This document shows positions 35,996 to 44,570 of a stretch of 64,000 bases of DNA, in pieces. The notes beneath the pieces were generated by a model. The model was not told where the DNA came from and did no database searches. It was given only the letters and a program-made list of their open reading frames with translations. The translations under genes and the position numbers were made by a program. The stretch is from the NCBI GenBank assembly GCA_943787185.1, contig CALSLL010000001.1, positions 434,001 through 498,000 on the forward strand, given 5' to 3'. The stretch comes from UBA10349 sp003485905 (GTDB lineage: Bacteria > Pseudomonadota > Gammaproteobacteria > Arenicellales > Arenicellaceae). Every line of letters begins with the position of its first letter. The stretch's first letter is position 1.

Positions 35996-36022
35996 ATGGG
36001 CCGGTTTATCCGGCCCATTTTT
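35996..36022 (+). terminator. Rho-independent terminator
   Basis: Stem ATGGGCCGG / CCGGCCCAT with a short loop and five T. It follows the full-length frame of the KDSK protein, not the premature stop. Confidence 0.92.
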
Positions 36023-36317
36023 CGTTTAATCACGGAATACAAATAGCGGCTAGCAGCCTCACTTGTCATTCCTGTATTCTAGAATCTGGATTCTTTAACT
36101 AATAGAACATAATTGCGTTGAAATCTGCTCAGCTAGATCCACTATCAAATCAATCCACAAAACAGATTTGAAATAAACCATCTCAATAGTTGAAATTAGT
36201 TTCTATTCTCACCAATATCACTTCACTTTAATCAACACTGGCTACTATAATCTGGATTCAAACCAGCATCGAAGCAAAACACCACTAGCCAGCACTGAAC
36301 ACCCGTAAGTTATTGAA
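36023..36317. other. Intergenic, no gene seen
   Basis: AT-rich with no convincing frame or palindrome; may hold the promoter of the following membrane protein gene and the right edge of the island. Confidence 0.4.
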
Positions 36318-36839
36318 ATGACAGACCCTATTGCCGCTATATCCATCCTTATAGAATTCTCTGTAGGCCTCGCCGGATTCTCCGGTATTGTTATAATATT
36401 TGCCGCCACACCCGCAGGATGGAACGCAGCAGACAAGTATAGGATCTCAAATCTATTATGCTGCTCCTTATGCGCCGGTTTAATTGGATTTATTCCTATC
36501 GGACTTTTACACACAAGCCTAGATCCTCAGACCGTGTGGGGCATATCCAGTGTATTCCTGGGTTGCGGCTGTATGCTTGTTTTAGCGATCATATTGAGCC
36601 GAAAAAGACTCATGAAAGAAGATGAGCTAAAGGTATTAAATCCCTACCTAGTAGTCATCCTAACTGGTGGAATAATCCTGTGTGTACCAATTCAGTTTGC
36701 GAATGCTCTAGATCTTATACCAGGCAACCGATTCTTATATTTATACTTTGGCTTGGTGTGGCTGCTAATCGTAGCAGGTATACAATTCTATAGAATTATC
36801 TTTTATCGTCGAATGTCCTCGGATAGCGAAGACGCTTGA
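36318..36839 (+). CDS. Small membrane protein of unknown function
   Basis: A 173-residue protein with four hydrophobic helices (about 8-28, 47-66, 75-95 and 112-160, the last possibly two). The N-terminal stretch LIEFSVGLAGFSGIVIIF recurs in a group of uncharacterised proteobacterial proteins. No motif suggests activity. It is single, convergent with metY. Confidence 0.6.
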   Translation: MTDPIAAISILIEFSVGLAGFSGIVIIFAATPAGWNAADKYRISNLLCCSLCAGLIGFIPIGLLHTSLDPQTVWGISSVFLGCGCMLVLAIILSRKRLMKEDELKVLNPYLVVILTGGIILCVPIQFANALDLIPGNRFLYLYFGLVWLLIVAGIQFYRIIFYRRMSSDSEDA

Positions 36840-36965
36840 TTAACTGGCAACATCTCCGTTTTCGCAAATCAACCAGGACAGATCAACAGACAAACAGGCG
36901 TTTCCTCCCATTTGTCCATTAACTATATATCTCGCACACAGTAGGCTCTAAAGGGGCGCTACATA

Positions 36966-36997
36966 AACTTATAGGCACTAATTAGTGCCTATAAGTT
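36966..36997. repeat. 32-bp perfect palindrome at the metY stop codon
   Basis: Arms aacttataggcactaa and ttagtgcctataagtt meet with no spacer and overlap two bases of the metY stop. No T run follows in either direction, so it is not a standard terminator. Confidence 0.9.
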
Positions 36998-38264
36998 AGA
37001 CCACAGCAAACGCTTGCTCAATATCTGCAATTATGTCGTCGATGTGCTCGATACCGATACAAAACCTAAGCATTTCTGGCGTAACTCCTGCCTGTGCTTG
37101 CTCGGACTCTGTCATTTGACGATGCGTGGTCGATGCGGGATGGCAAGCTAAACTTTTTGCGTCACCAATATTAACCAAACGCTTGATCATTTTAAGTTCG
37201 TCATAGAACTTAACCCCAGCATCAAAACCGCCCTTAATGCCAAATGTCATTAGTGAAGACGGTTTACCATTAAAGTACTTTTGCGCAAGATCATGATACT
37301 TATCGCCCTTTAAGCCCGCAAAACTCACCCATTCAACTTTTTTGTGATCTTGCAGGTACTTAGCAACAGCTATTGCATTGTCACAGTGCCGTTCCATACG
37401 AAGCGGTAAGGTCTCTAAGCCCTGCAGCAGCATAAATGCACTCATCGGTGCTAACGCAGAACCTGTATTACGTAACGGTACGGTGCGTGCTCTCGCTATG
37501 TACGCAGCTTCACCCATAGCTTCGGTATAAATCACACCATGATATGCGGGTTCCGGTTCGTTCAGCATTGAAAAACGTTCCTTATGCTCTTGCCATGGAA
37601 ACTTTCCTGAATCTACGATCGCTCCACCTAGCGTAGTGCCGTGGCCACCAACGTACTTTGTCAGAGAATGCACGACAATATCGGCACCATATTCAATCGG
37701 GTTCAAAAGCGCCGGCGTAGCTACCGTGCTATCAACGATTAGCGGCACACCATGCTCATGTGCCATCGTCGCAAGTGCTTCGATGTCGGCAATATTACCA
37801 GCTGGGTTACCAATTGATTCACAAAATATTGCTTTGGTTTTACTGTCGATAAGCTTCGCTAAATCAGCTACGTTGTCGCTATCAGCGAATCGCACATCAA
37901 CGCCCTGTTTAGGCAACATGTGGGCAAAAAGAGTATAGGTGCCACCGTATAATTGTGGAGTACTGACAATGTTGTCACCCACCTCGGTAATCGTTTGGAT
38001 TGCATAATTTATCGCTGCGCTGCCAGAGGATACCGCCAGTGCGGCCAAACCACCTTCCAAGGCAGCCATACGCTGCTCCAGAACGTCCCACGTGGGATTC
38101 ATTATCCGAGTGTAGATATTTCCAGGTACCGCTAAATCGAACAGATCAGCCCCGTGTTGGGCATTATCAAATTCATAAGCCACCGTTTGGTATATTGGCA
38201 CTGCGCAAGCGTTGGTTTGATCAGATTCATACCCTGTATGAAGACAAATTGTTTCTTTTTTCAT
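36996..38264 (-). CDS. metY: O-acetylhomoserine sulfhydrylase/aminocarboxypropyltransferase
   Basis: About 422 residues of the Cys/Met-metabolism PLP enzyme family. The PLP Lys lies in VVHSLTKYVGGHGTTLGG, with the preceding Asp in IVDSTVATP and the N-terminal YTRIMNPTWDVLE segment. The length and GIEHIDDIIADIEQAF ending fit MetY, which makes homocysteine from O-acetylhomoserine and sulfide. The start at ATG 38264 (MKKETICLHTGY) is the family start; the longer frame to 38351 is not supported. I see no SAM riboswitch in the leader. Confidence 0.93.
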   Translation of the reverse strand: MKKETICLHTGYESDQTNACAVPIYQTVAYEFDNAQHGADLFDLAVPGNIYTRIMNPTWDVLEQRMAALEGGLAALAVSSGSAAINYAIQTITEVGDNIVSTPQLYGGTYTLFAHMLPKQGVDVRFADSDNVADLAKLIDSKTKAIFCESIGNPAGNIADIEALATMAHEHGVPLIVDSTVATPALLNPIEYGADIVVHSLTKYVGGHGTTLGGAIVDSGKFPWQEHKERFSMLNEPEPAYHGVIYTEAMGEAAYIARARTVPLRNTGSALAPMSAFMLLQGLETLPLRMERHCDNAIAVAKYLQDHKKVEWVSFAGLKGDKYHDLAQKYFNGKPSSLMTFGIKGGFDAGVKFYDELKMIKRLVNIGDAKSLACHPASTTHRQMTESEQAQAGVTPEMLRFCIGIEHIDDIIADIEQAFAVV

Positions 38265-38591
38265 TTTATTAATCCAGTTTTGTGACTTTTTAAGTATAGC
38301 TTTGCTTGCCGAATTCAAATAAGAGTATGCGGTATCTGCATCCTCGGACAATAAACCTTACTCTGGAGGATCTTTACTCCGGTAGCTTTGTTCCTGATTA
38401 TAGCCATAATACGGTATGAATATGCACCGCCAATGCCTACAATTATAATAAGTATCACCCCACTCTATTCTATACGGCTCACGTTTTTTGACTCAATAGA
38501 TGACATCCAACCTGTTCACTGCATACCTAAGCCTGTATCTGCTAACATATCAATCACAAAGCGTAGCTAACACCTAGTTGGATATCAAATT
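38265..38591. other. Divergent intergenic region between metY and the cyclase gene
   Basis: No coding frame with support. The metY leader lacks a recognisable riboswitch fold by eye. Confidence 0.4.
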
Positions 38592-39374
38592 ATGAGCAAG
38601 GCCGAAAATCTAGCTGTGATGTTTACCGACATTGTCGGATTCACCGAACGGACATCGCAACAATCACGCTCCGAAAACTCAAAAATGTTGCGCGAACATT
38701 TGAATTTGGTCATAAAAATGACCAAATTGTTTGGCGGCAAAAAAATAAAATCAGTAGGCGATGGCTTGTTGATGGTATTCCGTTCTCCAACCGATGCGGT
38801 GCATTGTGGAATGGCAATTCATGATGCACTTTGGGAAGAAAACAATAAACTCGACAACGAAGAGCCAGTGCACGTACGAGTCGCAATAAACGGTGGTGAA
38901 GTCCGGCTAGAATCCGGAGATGTATTTGGAGAGCCGGTTAATGTGGCCGCACGAATCGAAGCGATTACCCCGGCGGATGAAATCTATTTCACCGAATCCA
39001 TTTATTTGGCGATGAACAAAGCCGAAGTGCCTTACGAATCAATTGGGTCCAAAAAACTCAAGGGAATACCAGACGAAGTCGCTTTGTACCGAGTGCCCCG
39101 AGGACAATCGGTCCGATTAACAGTGCCGGAGCCGACAGATGGCGAAAGCCCGTCTATAGAGTTTCCTTTTGGGGGCATGAACCATAAGCGTCAACCCGCC
39201 AGTAGCGTTGACCTGAGTCAGCATGAACCGAAAAACCTAGCCCTTGCCGCAGCGGCAGTTATTGCCGCGATTGGGGTCGGATTATGGCTGTTCTATGGAA
39301 ATAGCAGCTCGACGGACCAAATCACCGCCAGCATTGGAGCACAAGTGGAACCCGCCGCCGCAGCAGCACCATGA
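38592..39374 (+). CDS. Class III adenylate/guanylate cyclase with C-terminal TM helix
   Basis: A 260-residue protein. The catalytic domain (residues 5-170) has the first metal Asp in FTDIVGFT, the second in SVGDGLLMVF, a substrate-type Lys before it (KKIKS), and the transition-state Asn/Arg in GEPVNVAARIEA, so it should be active as a cyclase. A transmembrane helix lies at about 216-235, followed by an Ala/Pro-rich end. It stops at TGA 39372-39374, and the next codon in the same frame starts the TPR protein. Such cyclases often carry C-terminal repeat domains, so the two may be one gene split by a stop. Confidence 0.88.
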   Translation: MSKAENLAVMFTDIVGFTERTSQQSRSENSKMLREHLNLVIKMTKLFGGKKIKSVGDGLLMVFRSPTDAVHCGMAIHDALWEENNKLDNEEPVHVRVAINGGEVRLESGDVFGEPVNVAARIEAITPADEIYFTESIYLAMNKAEVPYESIGSKKLKGIPDEVALYRVPRGQSVRLTVPEPTDGESPSIEFPFGGMNHKRQPASSVDLSQHEPKNLALAAAAVIAAIGVGLWLFYGNSSSTDQITASIGAQVEPAAAAAP

Positions 39375-39995
39375 ATGAACGACGATGCTTTAGCCGTTGA
39401 GGCGCAGCAGCTATTAGAGTCAAATAACTTGGTAGGTTTGGAGGCACGAATAAATGCACGGCTTGCGGCCAACCCTAACGATGCGCTAAGCCTGTTTTAT
39501 CAGGGACATATTGATGCCCAAAAGAATCAATTAGCAAGGGCACTCGATATGTATAAGCTAGCGTTAGATGCAAGGCCTGAGTTAGCTGCAAACGACATTT
39601 ATGCCGACAACCTGGTAGACGCCATTAACGTGGATTCAGAGTTAGTGCTAAACCTCGCGAAACTAGGGCCGTCGCAAGAAGTACTCGAACGATTGGCGCA
39701 GCGAGCAACCGCCAGTGGCATTCGAGGCCGACGTAATGCCGTGTACATGTTGCGAGAATTAGAAAGCCAGCACATGATCGACACTGTTCAGATGTCAATT
39801 CTTGACATGCAGGAATTGGAAAATTGTGAAGACAAGCTCGAAGTAGTGAAGCTACTTGCTAGACTCAATGACCCTAGAGCCCTACCCGTGTTAGAGGAGT
39901 CGGTTAAGGGTGGAATCTTTACTAGTCAGGGCAGAAAAAATCGATGTCTGAGAAAGGATGCGCAGGCTGCGATCAAGGCTATGGAAAGCCTGTAG
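39375..39995 (+). CDS. TPR/HEAT-like repeat protein, in frame with the upstream cyclase
   Basis: A 206-residue all-helical protein with one or two TPR-like pairs (ARINARLAANPNDALSLFYQG, ARALDMYKLALDARPELA) and a HEAT-like C-terminal half containing LLARLNDPRALPVLEESV. The start codon ATG directly follows the cyclase TGA with no ribosome-binding site, so it is made by coupled reinitiation, or is the detached C-terminal domain of the cyclase. No signal peptide of its own; as a fusion it would be on the far side of the membrane from the cyclase domain. Confidence 0.7.
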   Translation: MNDDALAVEAQQLLESNNLVGLEARINARLAANPNDALSLFYQGHIDAQKNQLARALDMYKLALDARPELAANDIYADNLVDAINVDSELVLNLAKLGPSQEVLERLAQRATASGIRGRRNAVYMLRELESQHMIDTVQMSILDMQELENCEDKLEVVKLLARLNDPRALPVLEESVKGGIFTSQGRKNRCLRKDAQAAIKAMESL

Positions 39996-40165
39996 CCACA
40001 CGCAAAAGATAAGGCTATCAGACCAGGCCATATACTAAAGGTGTAAGTTGTATATTACACGGCCCTAGTCCTTCGTTTACTCGCTAATTTTGACGAGCAA
40101 TACCGCGTGGGAAGCGTATCGCTACCGAGAGATATGCTTGCGGTAGGAACGAGCAATTATAAAAA

Positions 40166-40570
40166 CTAGCCTTTAAATACACCCAGCCCCTTGTACTCAA
40201 TAAATTCGATTACGTTATTATCCGGGTCGCGAACCAAAAATGACGTGCCCGTTGAGTGCGTCATAGGTTCATGGATGCCGAGTAATTTTAACTCGGCCAA
40301 CACAGATGCCGTATTGTCGATTTCAAGTGCAATATGGGTATACCCCATATGCTTTGTCACAACATCCATTAGCTGGTTTGTTTCATCCGTTTGGTTGGCA
40401 TTCAATATAAAATTAATATTAACGCCTGATGGATGCTCAACAATAGCCACTGGCTCTGATCCACCCGGCCCAGTGATATATTCAAAACCTAGCTAGGCAT
40501 TGAAATCGCGAGAAAATTAAAAATTGCTTACCCGTAACCCAATATGATTTATTCGGTTGATTGCAATCAT
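40166..40570 (-). pseudogene. VOC/glyoxalase-fold gene with two in-frame stops
   Basis: Reading from ATG 40570, the frame gives INRINHIGLRVSNF-stop-FSRDFNA-stop-LGFEYITGP, then an intact 94-residue remainder ending at 40166. The stops are TAA 40517-40519 and TAG 40493-40495. Spacing is exactly that of a VOC first motif (HIGLRVSDLxxSxxFYxxLGFE), so both are substitutions (for example GAA to TAA, AAG to TAG) without indels. The metal-ligand-like His in INHIG, His in YTHIALEI and Glu in VIEFIEY remain. As read, only the incomplete remainder could be translated, from GTG 40450. Confidence 0.85.
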
Positions 40571-40632
40571 ATTATTCGAAGCCTCACTTGTGCTCAGGTT
40601 CTTACTAGGAACTATTTCATTATATTTCTAAA

Positions 40633-42657
40633 TTAAAATATCAGCCAATCAGGAAAACCGGCTGGAAAAGAAGACTGTAGATTCAGCTCCAGCAGCGATG
40701 GGTGAAACAGCAAACTCATCACTTGATCGTAGAAAAATACCATTATTGCCCAACACCCTAGTGCATAAGAAATGGCGGTCCATTTAGAATAATTCCCCCA
40801 GCGCACAAGATATACACCAATAAATATCGGTAACGCAATTTTTTGCCCAACCAATAGAGTTAGGCCTATCATGCATAATAGATACCCAAAGAACGGCAGG
40901 GACTCCGCCAACCAAGCATCTTTTGCTGCTGTGTCTAAAAGTGTTTTCCAGCTACCAGAGTTTCTTTTCCTCTCAAGTAAGGCTAGAAGATCTTGAATCA
41001 CAATTACTAGAGAAAGTACTACTCCGGGCACTGATATAAGCAATGGAAATTGTCGAACAACCGGTGGCCACGCTAGCGCTGTATAAGCTGCCCACGCAAA
41101 TGTCACAAATAAAATTAGAGAAATAGGAAACGAAACAGCCGGGTTCCTCTCTGAGGCTTCCCCAGCAGGAACCTTGCCTGCGAGCTTATCTCTTGCAACC
41201 CCACGTACGGCCAGAAATATAGTAACCAGTATAATAATTAGTAGAACAATAACAATTGGTCGCCCTAGCCAACCGATACCTTCATGAATTCGTGTGCTAA
41301 TTTGAAACGATCGCTCTAGGATTCCGCCTAGAACCAATGCCAAAATAACGGGAGGCCTTGGCCAACCTCCTCGCTTCATAAAAAAACCAATCACTCCGAA
41401 GGCCGAACAGCTCAACCACGCGCCAATCGATGCTCCACCTAACCAAGCACCCATAAACACAAAAAGAAGCACTCCTGGCACTACTAGCTGCCCCGGAAGT
41501 AGCGCCACCTTAGCCACCTGGTTCACTGTCTTTAACAGAACCAAAGTAGCTACAACGCTAGCGATTGCAATCATCCAAACGAAGCTAAACGTCATCGGAA
41601 GATTTTCTGTAAGCATGCCAGGGCCAGGACGCAGGCCGTGCATTATTAATGCCCCCATCAAAATAGCGGTTCCAACACTACCCGGAATTCCGAGAGTCAA
41701 TGTTGGAATTAATGCACCACCGCGCAGGGCATTATTGGCTGCCTCTGGCGCTAGCAACCCACGCACATCACCTTGTCCAAATTTTGAATCGTCCTTAACG
41801 CTTTGTTTCGCGTGTGCATAAGTAACCCAACCGACGATTGATGCACCCAGTCCAGGTAGCATGCCAATGTACGCACCAATAACGCTGCAACGTACTACCA
41901 ACCACCAATGCTTGAAAGCATCACGAACGCCTTCGAACAATCCATTTTTTGTGTCTTCGGTATTGCTGGTACGAGCGATGGATACATCTTTAATCGCTAA
42001 TTCCATAACTTCTGGAATCGCGAATAAGCCCAACAGCACCGGAATTAACGGTAATTGATCTAATAGATACAATGTGCCAAACGTGTATCTTGGCACTGCT
42101 TGCGATTCAGGAAGACCAATCGTCGCCAGTAACAACCCGAACAATGCCGCTACGACTCCCTTTATGATTGATTGCCCAGACAATGATCCAACCATAGCCA
42201 ACCCTAACAGCCCTAACATAAACTGCTCAGGAGACTCGAATGCCAAAATCACGGGCAAAATCAAAGGTAAGGAAATACCAAGAGCCGCAGCACCACAAAC
42301 ACCACCCATAGCGGATGCTGTAAACGATGCTCCAAGAGCACGTGCGGCTTCACCACGTTTAGCCATCGGATAACCATCCAACACCGTCGCCTGTGAAGCT
42401 GCCGTACTCGGCACACCCAACAAAACGGAGGTAATGGCGCCACTAGTCGAGGTGGATGCCCAAGAAGCTAACAACAGGGCAAATGCGGCCACTGGCTCCA
42501 TACTAAAAGTAAACGGCAGCAATAGCACGAGGCCAATAGCACCGCCCATTCCCGGAACCGCCCCCATTAAAATACCGATTGCGCAACCCAGAACAAAATA
42601 TATAAGGACGTGCAACTGAAAAATAAGGCCGAGACCTTCGAGAAGTGCTTCTATCAT
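40633..42657 (-). CDS. Tripartite tricarboxylate transporter, fused TctA-TctB permease
   Basis: A 674-residue protein. Residues 1-490 are a TctA-type permease with about 12 helices and the family motifs GAVPGMGGAIGLVLLLP and GMLPGLGASIVGW, plus LLGVPSTAAS. After a polar linker near 485-505, residues 510-660 form four helices resembling the small TctB subunit, usually a separate gene. This explains why no tctB is nearby. The TctC-type lipoprotein gene lies 177 bases upstream. Substrate is probably an organic acid; the specificity cannot be read. Confidence 0.88.
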   Translation of the reverse strand: MIEALLEGLGLIFQLHVLIYFVLGCAIGILMGAVPGMGGAIGLVLLLPFTFSMEPVAAFALLLASWASTSTSGAITSVLLGVPSTAASQATVLDGYPMAKRGEAARALGASFTASAMGGVCGAAALGISLPLILPVILAFESPEQFMLGLLGLAMVGSLSGQSIIKGVVAALFGLLLATIGLPESQAVPRYTFGTLYLLDQLPLIPVLLGLFAIPEVMELAIKDVSIARTSNTEDTKNGLFEGVRDAFKHWWLVVRCSVIGAYIGMLPGLGASIVGWVTYAHAKQSVKDDSKFGQGDVRGLLAPEAANNALRGGALIPTLTLGIPGSVGTAILMGALIMHGLRPGPGMLTENLPMTFSFVWMIAIASVVATLVLLKTVNQVAKVALLPGQLVVPGVLLFVFMGAWLGGASIGAWLSCSAFGVIGFFMKRGGWPRPPVILALVLGGILERSFQISTRIHEGIGWLGRPIVIVLLIIILVTIFLAVRGVARDKLAGKVPAGEASERNPAVSFPISLILFVTFAWAAYTALAWPPVVRQFPLLISVPGVVLSLVIVIQDLLALLERKRNSGSWKTLLDTAAKDAWLAESLPFFGYLLCMIGLTLLVGQKIALPIFIGVYLVRWGNYSKWTAISYALGCWAIMVFFYDQVMSLLFHPSLLELNLQSSFPAGFPDWLIF

Positions 42658-42833
42658 TGTTTAAAGTCCCTGCATTTGGCGCCTATAGCACCGACTAAAA
42701 TTAATTTCTAAATAGATTGAGGGCTTCACACTCGCATTCCATATTGCAAGCTAAGGCCAATAAGTCGAACCAATATATCGATCAAACCATTACCAAAAAA
42801 CGGCTTGATCGATTCAACCTTAAGCAAACAATC

Positions 42834-43976
42834 CTAATAACCGCTATTTTTTTCGATATGGCCTTTTATATAGTCGAGCACTTCAGGGGTGACCTTCTCT
42901 GTCGCACCTAAAATTTCTGCTTGCCGCTGATAACCTACATGCTCAGGCACATAGCTCAAAATTTGTTGAGCTTCTTCCGCAAAGCTAGCAGTTGCCATTG
43001 CCTTTTCCAGACCAACCCTAAAAGTTTCCGCAGCTGCCGCATCCATTCCCGGAGGGCCTAAAAACACGTGTTGCATAGTCTGATCTAGCTCAACCATAGT
43101 AGTAATGGCATCCCATAAAACACCCGCTGGCGCCTCACCATTAAGTGTCTGATATAGATCTGGTAAAGAAGGAATATCAGGCACTAAAGCATTCTGAACT
43201 AACTCTCCTTGCGCATTCATCACCGGCAAGCTAAACACCGGCAATGCATCGCCCTGCTCTACAAGTACTGGTACTACTTGATTAATATACGCATGGGCAG
43301 CATCTGTTGCCGCATTAACCTCACCACTTATGATAGAGGCTCGGATATTGCCACTACTAGGGTAACCACCAATATACTTGTAATTCATGTTCATCAGATC
43401 CAATCCCATAGTGCTGATGATCATTCTGCCGTGTTCTGGTGGCATTCCTCCAAACAGAAGAGCTTCAGAACCAACAAGCTCGCTCGGCTGAGTATATCCG
43501 GCCGTTAATGAATCAGTGCGTGCGTACACGACTAATGCTGCAATTTGGATTCCGCCAAGCGGTGTAAACTCGCTGTATTTAAATGTGAAGCCAGGGAACT
43601 CAAGCAATTCTCCTAACGAAGAACGTGGGCCGTAATACACCGTGGTGCCGTCCTTCGGCGCTCGCAACAATACATGTAAATGGGCGTTCAATGACGACGC
43701 TCCAGGCATGTTATTGACAATTACAGTCGGGTTACCATCAAGGTTTGCCTCCAAATGCTTAGCCAATAAACGACCGACGGTAGTACCTCCAGCAGAGGCA
43801 TCCAAACCAATTACAACGGTAACGGTTTCACCGGCATATGAATGCGGAATATCAGCAGTAGCGCCTTCACCACCACTGCTATTGGTCGAATCTGAAGCAT
43901 TGCAAGACACTAGCGAAATACCAATGACACACAATACAAAAATTCGAAAATGCCGCTTAATCACGCAACTCATCAT
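42834..43976 (-). CDS. TctC-type substrate-binding lipoprotein
   Basis: A 380-residue periplasmic binding protein with a lipobox (LVSC, Cys at 25) and a Ser/Gly linker, then the Bug/TctC fold: VTVVIGLDASAGGTTVGRLLAKHLEANL, the VIVNNMPGASSLNAH segment and GFTPLG-type regions. It departs from canonical TctC in some motifs, such as GGTTVGR for the usual GGxxDxxAR, so its ligand may be different. It is upstream of the TctAB fusion on the same strand. Confidence 0.85.
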   Translation of the reverse strand: MMSCVIKRHFRIFVLCVIGISLVSCNASDSTNSSGGEGATADIPHSYAGETVTVVIGLDASAGGTTVGRLLAKHLEANLDGNPTVIVNNMPGASSLNAHLHVLLRAPKDGTTVYYGPRSSLGELLEFPGFTFKYSEFTPLGGIQIAALVVYARTDSLTAGYTQPSELVGSEALLFGGMPPEHGRMIISTMGLDLMNMNYKYIGGYPSSGNIRASIISGEVNAATDAAHAYINQVVPVLVEQGDALPVFSLPVMNAQGELVQNALVPDIPSLPDLYQTLNGEAPAGVLWDAITTMVELDQTMQHVFLGPPGMDAAAAETFRVGLEKAMATASFAEEAQQILSYVPEHVGYQRQAEILGATEKVTPEVLDYIKGHIEKNSGY

Positions 43977-44024
43977 TACTTATACTCCCAGTTATTCTTA
44001 ACAATTATTTTTTACAGTTATTCT

Positions 44025-44516
44025 TTACGCTTTGCTTTGAGCTAGAGGAAGATTGTTCCAAACAATAACTGTATCTACATCAGCATCATCAAGTAGCGCG
44101 CCAATTGGACACCGATCAATTGCTAAAGTTTTTAGGCGCGCGAGTTTAGCATCAGAAGCGCTAGACTCAACATTAATAACCATTTTAGCACCAACAAAAC
44201 GAATTATCCGCGTATCATCTTCTCTGCCCACGCTACGGGCTGTATCAAGAGTTACATCAATTTTTATCTGACCGTACTCAAGCCGCATGGCTTGAGCAAC
44301 TTTTGCAACCTGAATCGCCTGACAAGATGCAAAAGACGCAGCAAAGTGCAGCAGAGGTGTGGCCCCGTCATCTTCGCCACCTCTCTCAGGCGGTTCATCA
44401 ATAATGGCTGAGTGATTATCCATCGTAATATCACAATGCAGGCTTCCTGATGTGGTTACCGCCGTGGCGGTTCTAGTGTTGCATTCGAACTGTTCTTTAA
44501 GTCTTAGCGTTGCCAT
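44025..44516 (-). CDS. OsmC family protein
   Basis: A 163-residue OsmC/Ohr-like protein. The first Cys is in SFASCQAIQ and the second in AIDRCPIGALL, both in the positions used for organic peroxide reduction. The usual catalytic Arg is not clear. No signal peptide. It lies 48 bases upstream of the tctC-like gene and 54 bases after the amidohydrolase gene, so it is probably in one operon with them. Confidence 0.85.
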   Translation of the reverse strand: MATLRLKEQFECNTRTATAVTTSGSLHCDITMDNHSAIIDEPPERGGEDDGATPLLHFAASFASCQAIQVAKVAQAMRLEYGQIKIDVTLDTARSVGREDDTRIIRFVGAKMVINVESSASDAKLARLKTLAIDRCPIGALLDDADVDTVIVWNNLPLAQSKA

Positions 44517-44570
44517 TTACTTACGTCGTTTTATTTTTCAATATAGTTCAAAGTTAATCCAAGGAGACAA

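Noticed and set aside
38265..38420. Possible SAM riboswitch upstream of metY
   Set aside because: No recognisable conserved core or pseudoknot strands by eye; would need a covariance model search to exclude.
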